The notes beneath the pieces are model-generated. The model did not search any database and was not told the origin of the DNA. It saw only the letters and a program-made list of their open reading frames with translations. Position numbers and translations under genes: made by a program. A stretch of DNA of 64,000 nt from Nevskia sp035651715 (lineage in GTDB: Bacteria > Pseudomonadota > Gammaproteobacteria > Nevskiales > Nevskiaceae), in assembly GCA_035651715.1 (NCBI GenBank), contig DASRFD010000150.1, positions 62,001 through 126,000 of the forward strand, written 5' to 3'. This document shows, piece by piece, positions 25,597-33,840 of the stretch. How positions within the stretch are numbered: position 1 is the stretch's first letter; every line of letters starts with the position of its first letter.

Positions 25597-26176
25597 CGTC
25601 GTAAAAGCGCGCGCCGGCGGCGGTGCTCCGCGGCACGCGCGAAGCGCGGCCGTAGACCGGCATCTCCAGCGGCACGGCGTGATGGTCGGCGGGGCCGCGG
25701 CGGGCGCCGAGCTCGCGCAGGTGATGGATGAAGCGCGGATTGTCCTCGCTGACCTCGTAGAGGAAGCGCCGCAGCCGGTTGCGCGCGGCGCAGCGGTGCA
25801 GCGCCGCATGCAGCAGCATGCCGACGCCGCGGCCCTGCCAGGGGTCGAACACGGTGATCGCCACTTCGGCGGCGTCGGCCTTCGGCGCCGTGCGCACGTA
25901 GCGGGCGATGCCGAGGAACACGCCGTCCGGCGCCTGCGCGTCGAGCACGCCCCAGCCGACGCGATCGCGCGGATGCAGCTGCTCGAGGAAGCCCAGCGGC
26001 GCCTCGCTCGGCTGGTCGAAGAAGCGCAGGCGCCGCGACTGCGGCGACAGCAGGATATAGCCGGTGCGCAGGCGCTCGGCGTCGTCGGGCCGCAGCCGGC
26101 GCAGCAGCACCCGGTCCGCGCCGGCGAGCCGGATCTCGCAGGGCGGCGGCGGGCGGGACAACAGGCGCTCGAGCAT
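25556..26176 (-). CDS. GNAT family N-acetyltransferase
   Basis: A 206-residue protein with the GNAT fold: LRRLRPDDAERLRTGY at the start, the acetyl-CoA P-loop as WQGRGVGMLLHAAL (about 118–131), and SEDNPRFIHHLRELG near the end. The sequence resembles acetyltransferase domains of the Pat/YfiQ type, but here the domain stands alone. The substrate is unknown. It is divergent from modB and overlaps the 3' end of the AmpG-like gene tail to tail. Confidence 0.75.
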   Translation of the reverse strand: MLERLLSRPPPPCEIRLAGADRVLLRRLRPDDAERLRTGYILLSPQSRRLRFFDQPSEAPLGFLEQLHPRDRVGWGVLDAQAPDGVFLGIARYVRTAPKADAAEVAITVFDPWQGRGVGMLLHAALHRCAARNRLRRFLYEVSEDNPRFIHHLRELGARRGPADHHAVPLEMPVYGRASRVPRSTAAGARFYDVMRGLERAKRVAA

Positions 26177-26247
26177 GGCCGGAATCTAGCACCGTGACGG
26201 CCCCGCGGCGGGCTGGCACACTGCGCGCGGACCCTCACCGCCAGCGC

Positions 26248-26952
26248 ATGAACCTCGCCGCCATCCCTCCCGAGCTGTGGGCCTCGCTGTGGTTGACGGT
26301 GCGGCTGGCCGCCACCTCCACCGCGATCCTGCTGCTTGCCGGGCTGCCGCTGGCGGGCTGGCTCAACCGCTCGCGCTCGGCCACGGCGCCGCTGGTGGAG
26401 GCGCTGGTCACCCTGCCGATCGTGCTGCCGCCGACGGTGATCGGCTTCTACGTGCTGCTGGCCCTGGGCAGCCGCAGCCCCATCGGCCAGGCCTGGGCCA
26501 GCCTGTTCGGCAGCTCCCTGGCCTTCAGCTTCCAGGGCCTGGTGGTGGGCTCGGTGGTCTACAGCCTGCCTTACGCGGTGCAGCCGATGCAGGCGGCGCT
26601 GCGCGACGTCGACGCCGGCCTGGTCGAAGCCGCCGCGGCGCTCGGCGCGCGGACGCGGCAGATCTTCTGGAAGGTCATGGTGCCGGCGGCGCGCAACGGC
26701 GTGCTGACCGGCGCCGCGCTGTCCTTCGCCCACACCATGGGCGAGTTCGGCGTGGTGCTGATGCTCGGCGGCAACATCCCCGGCGTCACCCGCGTCGCCT
26801 CGATCGCGCTCTACGACGAGACGCAGACGCTCAACTACAGCGTCGCCCACAGCTACGCCCTGGTGCTGCTGGCCTCGTCGTTGACGATGCTGCTGTTCAT
26901 CGCCTGGCTGCGCCAGCGCACGCCGGCTCTGCCGCGGCCGCAGCCGCGGTAA
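26248..26952 (+). CDS. modB: Molybdate-type ABC transporter permease ModB
   Basis: A 234-residue inner-membrane permease with five to six helices and the EAA loop (EAAAALGARTRQIFWKVMVPAA) that contacts the ATPase. The segments LPIVLPPTVIGFYVLL and HTMGEFGVVLMLGGNIPG are typical of ModB. The ATG at 26248 begins the first helix region; an earlier in-frame start would add 18 Arg-rich residues. No modA (binding protein) or modC (ATPase) is next to it. Tungstate or sulfate permeases are close relatives and remain possible. Confidence 0.83.
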   Translation: MNLAAIPPELWASLWLTVRLAATSTAILLLAGLPLAGWLNRSRSATAPLVEALVTLPIVLPPTVIGFYVLLALGSRSPIGQAWASLFGSSLAFSFQGLVVGSVVYSLPYAVQPMQAALRDVDAGLVEAAAALGARTRQIFWKVMVPAARNGVLTGAALSFAHTMGEFGVVLMLGGNIPGVTRVASIALYDETQTLNYSVAHSYALVLLASSLTMLLFIAWLRQRTPALPRPQPR

Positions 26953-27049
26953 AGCGGGCGGCGAGCGGTTGTCAGTTCCCGGCAAAAGCGCATACTTCGA
27001 CGCGCTGTACCGGCCAGGAACCGGCAACCAACCCGCGACCACAACCCTC

Positions 27050-27883
27050 ATGTCCCTCAAGATCCATCACCTCAACTGCGGCAGCATGTGTCCGCACGGC
27101 CGGCGCCTGATCAACGGCGACGGCGGCTGGCTGGAGCCGGCGCAGATGTGCTGCCACTGCCTGCTGATCGAAAGCGCCGACGGCCTGGTGCTGGTCGACA
27201 CCGGGCTCGGCACCGCCGACGTGCGCGACCCGCGCCACCTCGGCCGCGGCTTCCTGGCCCTGACCCGGCCGCAGCTGCGCGCCGAGGAGACCGCGCTGCA
27301 TCAGGTGCAGGCGCTGGGCTTCAGCGCCGCCGACGTGCGCCACATCGTGGTCACCCACCTCGACCTGGACCACGCCGGCGGCCTGCCCGACTTCCCCGAA
27401 GCGCAGGTGCACGTGTTCGCGCCGGAGCACCATGCGGCGATGGACCGCCCCAGCCTGGGCGAGAAGGCACGCTACCGCCCGGCGCATTTCGCGCACCGGC
27501 CGCGGTGGGTGGTGCACGAGGCCCGGGGCGAGCGCTGGTTCGGTTTCGACAGCATCCGCACCCTGCCCGGCAGCCGCGACGAGATCCTGCTGGTGCCGCT
27601 GGTCGGGCACACGCGCGGCCACAGCGGCGTAGCCGTCAACACCGGCGGCAAATGGCTGATCCACTGCGGCGACGCCTATTTCTACCGCGACGAGGTCAAT
27701 GCGCAGCGGCCGTACTGCACGCCGGGGCTGCGCCTGTTCCAGAGCCTGGTGCAGGTCGATGGCGCGCAGCGCAAGGCCAACCAGGCGCGGCTGCTGCAGC
27801 TGGCGCGCGAGCACGGCGCCGAGGTCGACCTGTTCTGCGCCCACGACCCGGTGGAACTGGCCCGCTACGCCGGAGCCGCCTGA
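27050..27883 (+). CDS. MBL-fold metallohydrolase
   Basis: A 277-residue metallo-beta-lactamase-fold enzyme with the metal motif THLDLDHAGG (HxDxDH), then VGHTRGHSGV, GDAYFYRDE and a final FCAHDP. These match the AHL-lactonase-like/glyoxalase II-like branch of small hydrolases. No signal peptide is seen, so it is probably cytoplasmic. The ATG at 27050 was chosen because the conserved part begins there. The stop overlaps the next gene (TGATG). Lactonase activity is possible but not proven from sequence. Confidence 0.78.
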   Translation: MSLKIHHLNCGSMCPHGRRLINGDGGWLEPAQMCCHCLLIESADGLVLVDTGLGTADVRDPRHLGRGFLALTRPQLRAEETALHQVQALGFSAADVRHIVVTHLDLDHAGGLPDFPEAQVHVFAPEHHAAMDRPSLGEKARYRPAHFAHRPRWVVHEARGERWFGFDSIRTLPGSRDEILLVPLVGHTRGHSGVAVNTGGKWLIHCGDAYFYRDEVNAQRPYCTPGLRLFQSLVQVDGAQRKANQARLLQLAREHGAEVDLFCAHDPVELARYAGAA

Positions 27884-28824
27884 TGAGACGCGCGATCCGC
27901 CTGGGCGCCGCGCTGGGCCTCGTCCTGCTGCTGGCCGCCTGCGCCGGCAGGCCGGCCGCGCCGGATCAGCCCGCGGCACCGGCCGCCGCGCCGGCTCCGG
28001 CGACGCCGCAGGATCCGCGCTGGCCGCTGTCCTACACGCTCGGCTACAACGTCGGCGGCAACCTGGTACGGGCGCGGGACTACACCGACCTCAACGCCTT
28101 CGGCGCGGGGCTGGACGATGCCTGGCAGCACCGCGCGACGCGCCTGGACGAGGCGCAGATGCGGCAGGCGATGGAGCAGGTTGCGCAGCGCCTGGCCAAT
28201 CCGGCCGCCGCGCCGGCGCCGGACGGCCCCGGCCTGCCGGCCGATTTCTCCTATGCGCTCGGCGCCTCCGTCGCCGCCAGCCTGCAGCCGGCGCAGGACC
28301 GCATCGATCCAGACGTGTTGAAGCAGGCGGCGGCCGAGGCCTATGCCGGCAAGGCCGCGCAGGTCGATGCCGCGCGGCGCGTGGAGCTGGTGCGGCAGCT
28401 GCACGCCGACCTGCAGCAGCAGCGCCAGGCCGCGTCCGCCGGCCAGGGGAGCGAGGAATTCCTGGCCGACAACGCCAAGCATCCCGGCGTCAAGGTCACC
28501 GCCAGCGGCCTGCAGTACGAAGTGCTGCAGCAGGGCCAGGGCGGCCATCCGACGCCTGCCAGCCGGGTCACGGTGAACTACGTCGGCCGCCTGCTCAACG
28601 GCGCGGTGTTCGACGACGGGCACGGGCCGGGGCGGCCGCCGGCAAGCTTCCGCCTCGCCAACGTCATCGCCGGCTGGACCGAAGGCGTCCAGCTGATGGC
28701 GGTGGGCAGCCGTTACCGCTTTTACATCCCGCCGCGGCTGGCCTACGGCGAGCGCGGCGCGCCGCCGGCGATCGGCCCCGGCCAGGTGCTGATCTTCGAC
28801 GTGCAGCTGGTCGCCATCGAGTAG
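27883..28824 (+). CDS. FKBP-type peptidyl-prolyl isomerase lipoprotein with duplicated N-terminal region
   Basis: A 313-residue lipoprotein (lipobox LAAC). After a Pro/Ala spacer come two similar stretches, beginning SYTLGYNVGGNL (about residue 49) and SYALGASVAASL (about 123). Both resemble the dimerisation domain of FkpA/Mip proteins. The C-terminal FKBP domain (about 205–313) contains VTVNYVGRLLNGAVFDDG, FRLANVIAGWTEGVQLM and IPPRLAYGERG. FkpA/Mip proteins fold outer-membrane and periplasmic proteins. Its ATG overlaps the stop of the MBL gene, suggesting co-transcription. Confidence 0.85.
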   Translation: MRRAIRLGAALGLVLLLAACAGRPAAPDQPAAPAAAPAPATPQDPRWPLSYTLGYNVGGNLVRARDYTDLNAFGAGLDDAWQHRATRLDEAQMRQAMEQVAQRLANPAAAPAPDGPGLPADFSYALGASVAASLQPAQDRIDPDVLKQAAAEAYAGKAAQVDAARRVELVRQLHADLQQQRQAASAGQGSEEFLADNAKHPGVKVTASGLQYEVLQQGQGGHPTPASRVTVNYVGRLLNGAVFDDGHGPGRPPASFRLANVIAGWTEGVQLMAVGSRYRFYIPPRLAYGERGAPPAIGPGQVLIFDVQLVAIE

Positions 28825-28834
28825 GGCCGCTGCG

Positions 28835-28853
28835 GCGTGCCGCAACGGCACGC
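28835..28853. terminator. Hairpin behind the FKBP gene
   Basis: An 8-base perfect stem (GCGTGCCG/CGGCACGC) with a CAA loop lies 10 bases after the FKBP stop. It is followed by TCATTC rather than a T run, so intrinsic termination would be weak. Confidence 0.4.
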
Positions 28854-28969
28854 GGCATTCATCGTGGCGCAACACTAGCTTCATGCGCGGCCAATAGGAT
28901 CGCTGCACCTGTCCGCCGGCGGAGGGCCGGCGGCAAAGATCCTGATCGGGCAAAGGAGTGCCCAACGCC

Positions 28970-31111
28970 ATGACCACCCAGAATCGGCGCGACTTCCTGC
29001 GCCTCGCCGCCGGCTCCGTCGGCGCCGCCGCCAGCCTCGGCATGTTTCCCCCGGCCATCCGCAAGGCGCTGGCCCTGCCGGCCCACAACGCCACCGGCAC
29101 CATCCAGGACGTCGAGCACATCGTCGTCCTGATGCAGGAAAACCGCTCCTTCGACCACTACTACGGCACCTTGCGCGGCGTGCGCGGCTACGGCGACCCG
29201 CATCCGGTCAAGCTGCCGGGCGGCCAGCCGGTATGGTTCCAGCCGGATGGCGCCGGCCACGTGCTGCCGTTCCATCCCGCCGCCGCCGGCCTCGGCCTGC
29301 AGTTCCTGCAGGACCTGGCGCACGACTGGGGCTCGACCCATGCCGCCTGGAACGGCGGCCGCTACGACCAGTGGGTGCCGGCCAAGGGCAGCACCACCAT
29401 GGCGTACTACACGCGCCGGGACATCCCGTTCCACTACGCCCTGGCCGATGCCTTCACCATCTGCGACGCCTACCACTGCTCGCTGATGGGCCCGACCGAT
29501 CCGAACCGCTACTACATGTGGACCGGCTGGGTCGGCAACGACGGCAGCGGCGGCGGGCCGGTGATCGACAATGCCGAGGCCGGCTACGGCTGGAGCACCT
29601 ACCCGGAGCTGCTGGAGAAGGCCGGCGTGTCGTGGAAGATCTACCAGGATGTCGGCAACGGCCTCGACGCCGCCGGCTTCTGGGGCTGGACCGACGACGC
29701 CTACATCGGCAACTACGGCGACAACTCCCTGCTCTACTTCCACCAGTACCAGAACGCGCAGCCGGGCAGCGCGCTGTACGAGAAGGCGCGCACCGGCACC
29801 AACGTCCTCGAGGGCGGCACGCTGTTCGACGTGCTGCGCCAGGACGTGGCGCGGGACCGGCTGCCGCAGGTGTCCTGGATCGTGGCGCCCGAGGCTTACA
29901 CCGAGCATCCCAACTGGCCGGCCAACTACGGCGCCTGGTACACCGCGCAGGTGCTCGACGCCCTCACCGCCAATCCCGAGGTCTGGAGCAAGACCGTGCT
30001 GCTCGTCACGTACGACGAGAACGACGGCTTCTTCGACCATGTCGTGCCGCCGGTGGCGCCGGCCTCGCGCGGACAGGGCCTGTCCACCGTCGATACCGCC
30101 AACGAGTACTTCGCCGGCGACGGCAGCTACGCCGCCGGCCCCTACGGGCTCGGGCCGCGCGTGCCGATGACCATCGTCTCGCCGTGGAGCAAGGGCGGCT
30201 GGGTCTGCTCGCAGGTGTTCGATCACACCTCGATCATCCAGTTCATCGAAAAGCGCTTCGGCGAGCAGTACCCCGGCATCCGCGAGCACAACATCAGCGC
30301 CTGGCGCCGCGCGGTCTGCGGCGACCTGACCGCCGCCTTCAATTTCGCCACGCCCAACGAGGCGGTGCCGGCGCTGCCGGACACGGCCGGCTATGCCCCG
30401 CCCGACCGGCAGCGCCACCCGGACTACGCGCCGGTGCCGCCGCTCGCGCAGTCATTGCCGCGGCAGGAGCCGGGCCTGCGCCTGGCGCGCGCCCTGCCCT
30501 ATCGCCTCGCCGCCAGCGGCCGCATCGACGGCGCCGCCGGCCGCTTCTGGATCGACTTCGCCAACGCTGGCGAGGCTGGCGCGGCGTTCTACGTCTATGC
30601 CGCCAACCGCGCCGACGGCCCCTGGACCTACACCGTGGAAGCGGGCAAGACCCTGTCCGACTACTGGAGCGCGGCGGCGGTCAGCGCCGGCGAATACCAG
30701 CTGGCGGTATATGGGCCCAACGGCTTCCTGCGCGAATTCGCCGGCAACGTGGGGGCCGCCCACGGCGGCGCCAATCCGGAAGCGGTGCTGGAGTACGACG
30801 CCCGGGGCGAAGGCGTGGTGCTGGTGCTGAGCAACCATGGCGACCAGCCCTGCCGCGTGCGCGTTTGGTCCGGCTACCGCGACGAGCCCGAGCAGATTCA
30901 CCTGCTGCGCCCCGGCGCCACCGTCCGCGATTACCGCGGCCTGCGCGCCAGTTACGGCTGGTACGACCTTCAGGTCAGCGCCGACCTGGTCAACGGCTTC
31001 CTGCGCCGCTTCGCCGGCCACGTCGAAACCGGCCGCGACGGCCTCAGCGACCCGGCCCTGGGCGGCCACGCCGACCACCACGGCCAGGAAGAGCAGGACG
31101 CGGCTGGCTGA
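28970..31111 (+). CDS. Tat-exported phosphocholine-type phospholipase C
   Basis: A 713-residue secreted enzyme of the PlcH/PlcN–acid phosphatase AcpA family. The Tat signal has the twin arginine RRDFLRL at residues 6–12. The catalytic domain starts with HIVVLMQENRSFDHYYGTLRG and carries GPTDPNRYYMWTG and VTYDENDGFFDHVVPP. Two C-terminal DUF756-like modules (about 505–600 and 605–700) follow, as in Pseudomonas phospholipases C. It hydrolyses phosphatidylcholine or sphingomyelin outside the cytoplasm. AAAGGAG lies 11 bases before the ATG. No chaperone gene plcR is adjacent. Confidence 0.92.
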   Translation: MTTQNRRDFLRLAAGSVGAAASLGMFPPAIRKALALPAHNATGTIQDVEHIVVLMQENRSFDHYYGTLRGVRGYGDPHPVKLPGGQPVWFQPDGAGHVLPFHPAAAGLGLQFLQDLAHDWGSTHAAWNGGRYDQWVPAKGSTTMAYYTRRDIPFHYALADAFTICDAYHCSLMGPTDPNRYYMWTGWVGNDGSGGGPVIDNAEAGYGWSTYPELLEKAGVSWKIYQDVGNGLDAAGFWGWTDDAYIGNYGDNSLLYFHQYQNAQPGSALYEKARTGTNVLEGGTLFDVLRQDVARDRLPQVSWIVAPEAYTEHPNWPANYGAWYTAQVLDALTANPEVWSKTVLLVTYDENDGFFDHVVPPVAPASRGQGLSTVDTANEYFAGDGSYAAGPYGLGPRVPMTIVSPWSKGGWVCSQVFDHTSIIQFIEKRFGEQYPGIREHNISAWRRAVCGDLTAAFNFATPNEAVPALPDTAGYAPPDRQRHPDYAPVPPLAQSLPRQEPGLRLARALPYRLAASGRIDGAAGRFWIDFANAGEAGAAFYVYAANRADGPWTYTVEAGKTLSDYWSAAAVSAGEYQLAVYGPNGFLREFAGNVGAAHGGANPEAVLEYDARGEGVVLVLSNHGDQPCRVRVWSGYRDEPEQIHLLRPGATVRDYRGLRASYGWYDLQVSADLVNGFLRRFAGHVETGRDGLSDPALGGHADHHGQEEQDAAG

Positions 31112-31171
31112 CAGGCCCGCCGGTCCGGGCAGCCGGGGCGACTCCGGCCGCTAACGCAGCTGCGCGGGGTT

Positions 31172-31185
31172 CCGTCCCGGGACGG
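31172..31185. other. Perfect 14-base palindrome between convergent genes
   Basis: CCGTCCCGGGACGG sits just before the end of the aldo/keto reductase gene and behind the phospholipase gene. It may help separate the two convergent transcripts. There is no T tract. Confidence 0.3.
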
Positions 31186-31188
31186 ACA

Positions 31189-32223
31189 TCATGGGCAGGG
31201 AATGGTGTAGCGGCGATGAATTGCCTCGATCCCCTGCAGCGCTTCCTCGCCCAGCTTGAGCTGGGCCGAGGCGAGGTTGGAGCGCAGCTGCTCCATGGTG
31301 GTGGCGCCGATGATGGTGGAAGCGACGAACGGCCGCGACTGCACGTAAGCCAGCGCCATCTGCGCCGGATCCAGCCCGAGGCGCCGCGCCAGCGCCACGT
31401 ACTCGGCCACGGCGCGGTCCGGGTGTTCGCCGTTGTAGCGGCCGAAGCGCGGGAACAGGGTGATGCGTCCGTCCGCCGGGCGCGCGCCGCCGAGATACTT
31501 GCCCGACAGCAGGCCGAAGGCCAGCGGCGAGTAGGCCAGCAGGCCGAGGCGGTCGCGGTGGGCGAATTCGGCCAGGCCGACCTCGAAGCTGCGGTTGAGC
31601 AGGTTGTAGGGATTCTGGATGCTCACCGGGCGCGGCCAGCCGTGCTGCTGCGCCAGGCGGAAGTATTCGGCCACGCCCCAGGGCGTCTCGTTGGAAATGC
31701 CGATGTGGCGCACCTTGCCCAGCCGCACCAGCTCGGCCATGGCGCCGTAGGTCTCCTCCACCGGCGTGGCGGCGCGGTCGTAGGTCGGGCGGTAGCCGAG
31801 CTGGCCGAAATAATTGGTGCTGCGCGCCGGCCAGTGCACCTGGTACAGGTCGATATGGTCGGTGCGCAGGCGCCGCAGGCTGCCGTCGCAGGCGGCCAGC
31901 ACGCTGGCGCGGTCCAGGCGCGGGCCGCCGCGGATCCAGGGAAACTCGCCCGGGCCGATCACCTTGGTGGCGATCACCAGGCGCTGGCGGTTGCCGCGGG
32001 CCCTGAGCCAGCTGCCGAGGTACTGCTCGGTGCGGCCCTGGGTCTCGGCCTTCGGCGGCACCGGGTACATCTCGGCGGCGTCGATGAAATTGATGCCCGC
32101 GGCCACCGCGCAGTCCAGCTGCTCGTGCGCCTGCGCCTCGCTGTTCTGCTCGCCCCAGGTCATCGTGCCCAGGCAGATGCGGCTCACTTCCAGGTCGCTC
32201 GGGCCCAGCTTGCTCAGCCTCAT
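31189..32223 (-). CDS. tas: Aldo/keto reductase, Tas family
   Basis: A 344-residue NADPH-dependent oxidoreductase close in length and motifs to E. coli Tas (346). It shows SRICLGTMTWGEQNSEAQA, the active-site DAAEMYPVPPKAETQG, ATKVIGPG, the HWP histidine and the C-terminal STIIGATTMEQLRSNL. The physiological substrate is not known; E. coli tas was found through a tyrosine-auxotrophy suppressor. The ATG overlaps the stop of the phosphoribulokinase gene (ATGA). Confidence 0.88.
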   Translation of the reverse strand: MRLSKLGPSDLEVSRICLGTMTWGEQNSEAQAHEQLDCAVAAGINFIDAAEMYPVPPKAETQGRTEQYLGSWLRARGNRQRLVIATKVIGPGEFPWIRGGPRLDRASVLAACDGSLRRLRTDHIDLYQVHWPARSTNYFGQLGYRPTYDRAATPVEETYGAMAELVRLGKVRHIGISNETPWGVAEYFRLAQQHGWPRPVSIQNPYNLLNRSFEVGLAEFAHRDRLGLLAYSPLAFGLLSGKYLGGARPADGRITLFPRFGRYNGEHPDRAVAEYVALARRLGLDPAQMALAYVQSRPFVASTIIGATTMEQLRSNLASAQLKLGEEALQGIEAIHRRYTIPCP

Positions 32224-33116
32224 CAATCGTCCTTGTCGCGCAGGGCCTTGTTGCGCGCCTTGATCAGCCGCTTGACCGCCGGCTTGAGCGTGGCTTCCAT
32301 CGCCACGTCCATCTCGGTTCCGGGCACCACCAGGGTGGTGGAACGCGACAGGAAGGCGTTGGGAATGCCGTCCACCAGCTTGCCGATGTCGGCCTCGACC
32401 CTGGAGTTGAGGCGGAAGCTGATCACCACCAGGCTCTCCTCCTGGGTCGGGATCTGGCGCTCGACGAAGGGGTTGCTGGTGTCGACCAGGGGCACGCGCT
32501 GGAAGTTGACGTCGGTGCGCGAGAACTGCGGGGTGATGTAGTTCACGTAGTCCGGCAGCCGGCGCAGGATGGTCTTGGTCACGTCGTCCGCGCTCTGGCC
32601 GCGCTCGTCGAGGTCGCGGCGGATCTTCTGGATCCACTCCAGGTTGATGATGGGGGTCACGCCGATCAGCAGGTCGACATGGCGCGCGACGTTGACCTCG
32701 GAGGTGACGACGCCCCCGTGCAGGCCCTCGTAGAACAGCACGTCGGTGTCGGGCGGCAGCTTGCTCCACGGCGTAAAGGTGCCGACCGCCTGGCCGGCCG
32801 CCTCGGCTTCCGCCTCGGTGTGCAGGTAGCGCCGCACCAGACCGGTGCCGCGGGCGCCATAGTCGCGGAACAGCTTCTCCAGCTTGTCGAGCAGGTTGGC
32901 GCCGGGGCCGAAGTGGCTGAAGTTCTCGCCGCGGATGCGCGCCTTTTCGACCAGGGCGCGCATCTGCTCGCGGTCGTAGGCATGGAAGCTGTCGCCCTCA
33001 ATCCAGGCCGCGTTCAGGCCGAGATCGTCGAAGATGCGGTGGAACACCCGCCGCGCCGTGCTGGTGCCGGCGCCGGAGGCGCCGGTGACGGCGATGATGG
33101 GGTGCTCGACGGACAT
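32223..33116 (-). CDS. prkB: Phosphoribulokinase
   Basis: A 297-residue kinase of the PRK/uridine kinase P-loop family, class I type. The P-loop is GASGAGTSTA near residue 11; EGDSFHAYDREQM, FYEGLHGG and the C-terminal VVPGTEMDVAMEATLKP match the proteobacterial form (about 290 residues, like E. coli YhfF-neighbour PrkB and Rhodobacter PrkA). It would turn ribulose 5-phosphate into ribulose 1,5-bisphosphate. No RuBisCO or other Calvin-cycle gene is nearby, so its role here is unclear. Symbol prkB is given by similarity to non-autotroph versions. Confidence 0.85.
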   Translation of the reverse strand: MSVEHPIIAVTGASGAGTSTARRVFHRIFDDLGLNAAWIEGDSFHAYDREQMRALVEKARIRGENFSHFGPGANLLDKLEKLFRDYGARGTGLVRRYLHTEAEAEAAGQAVGTFTPWSKLPPDTDVLFYEGLHGGVVTSEVNVARHVDLLIGVTPIINLEWIQKIRRDLDERGQSADDVTKTILRRLPDYVNYITPQFSRTDVNFQRVPLVDTSNPFVERQIPTQEESLVVISFRLNSRVEADIGKLVDGIPNAFLSRSTTLVVPGTEMDVAMEATLKPAVKRLIKARNKALRDKDD

Positions 33117-33124
33117 TGCCCGGG

Positions 33125-33832
33125 TTACTTGCGGAGGTACTCGAAGTCCGCGACCGCGTGCCCCAGCCGCAGGCCGCGCGACTCGAAGCGGGTCAGCGGC
33201 CGGTCCTGCGGACGCGGCACGGCGCCGCCGTCGGCGGCGCAGTTGGCGAACTGCGGCGCGGCGTTCAAAACCTCCAGCATGTGGCGCGCGTAGTCGGCCC
33301 AGTCGGTGGCCAGGCGCAGGCGCCCGCCCGGCCGCAGCGCCCGCGCGAGCACCCCGGCAAAGGCCGGCTGGATCAGGCGGCGCTTGTGATGCCGCTTCTT
33401 CGGCCAGGGATCGGGGAAGAAGATCACGATCTCGTCGGCCGCGCCGGCCGGCAGGAAGTCGCGCAGCACCTCGACCGCGTCGTGGCACAGCACGCGCAGG
33501 TTGGACAGGTCCAGCTTCTCCGCCTGCTGCAGCACGCGGCCGGCGCCGGGGCGGTGCACCTCGATGCCGAGGAAGTCATGGTCCGGCCGGGCATTGGCGC
33601 TGGTCAGCAGGTGGTCGCCGGCGCCGAAGCCGATCTCCACCACCAGCGGCGCGCGGCGGCCGAACACGGCGGCCGGGTCCAGCGCTCCCGGTTCGAGGCC
33701 GTAGCGCGGCCACAGCCGTTCCAGCGCGTCGGTCTGCGCCGGCGTGATGCGGCCCTCGCGGCGCACGAAGCTGCGGATCGGGCGCAGCGGCGCGGCGTCC
33801 GGCGCGGCCTCGTGGCGGGTGGGTTCGCTCAA
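33125..33832 (-). CDS. trmB: tRNA (guanine46-N7)-methyltransferase TrmB
   Basis: A 235-residue SAM-dependent methyltransferase. Markers are LRPIRSFVRREGRITPAQ at the N-terminus, the SAM loop VEIGFGAGDHL, and FFPDPWPKKRHHKRRL. The conserved N-terminal block requires a start upstream of residue 20. The only suitable codon is TTG at 33832, 8 bases after the thiG stop. trmB behind thiG/thiS is the usual Pseudomonas-like order. Confidence 0.93.
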   Translation of the reverse strand: MSEPTRHEAAPDAAPLRPIRSFVRREGRITPAQTDALERLWPRYGLEPGALDPAAVFGRRAPLVVEIGFGAGDHLLTSANARPDHDFLGIEVHRPGAGRVLQQAEKLDLSNLRVLCHDAVEVLRDFLPAGAADEIVIFFPDPWPKKRHHKRRLIQPAFAGVLARALRPGGRLRLATDWADYARHMLEVLNAAPQFANCAADGGAVPRPQDRPLTRFESRGLRLGHAVADFEYLRK

Positions 33833-33840
33833 GCGCGCCC

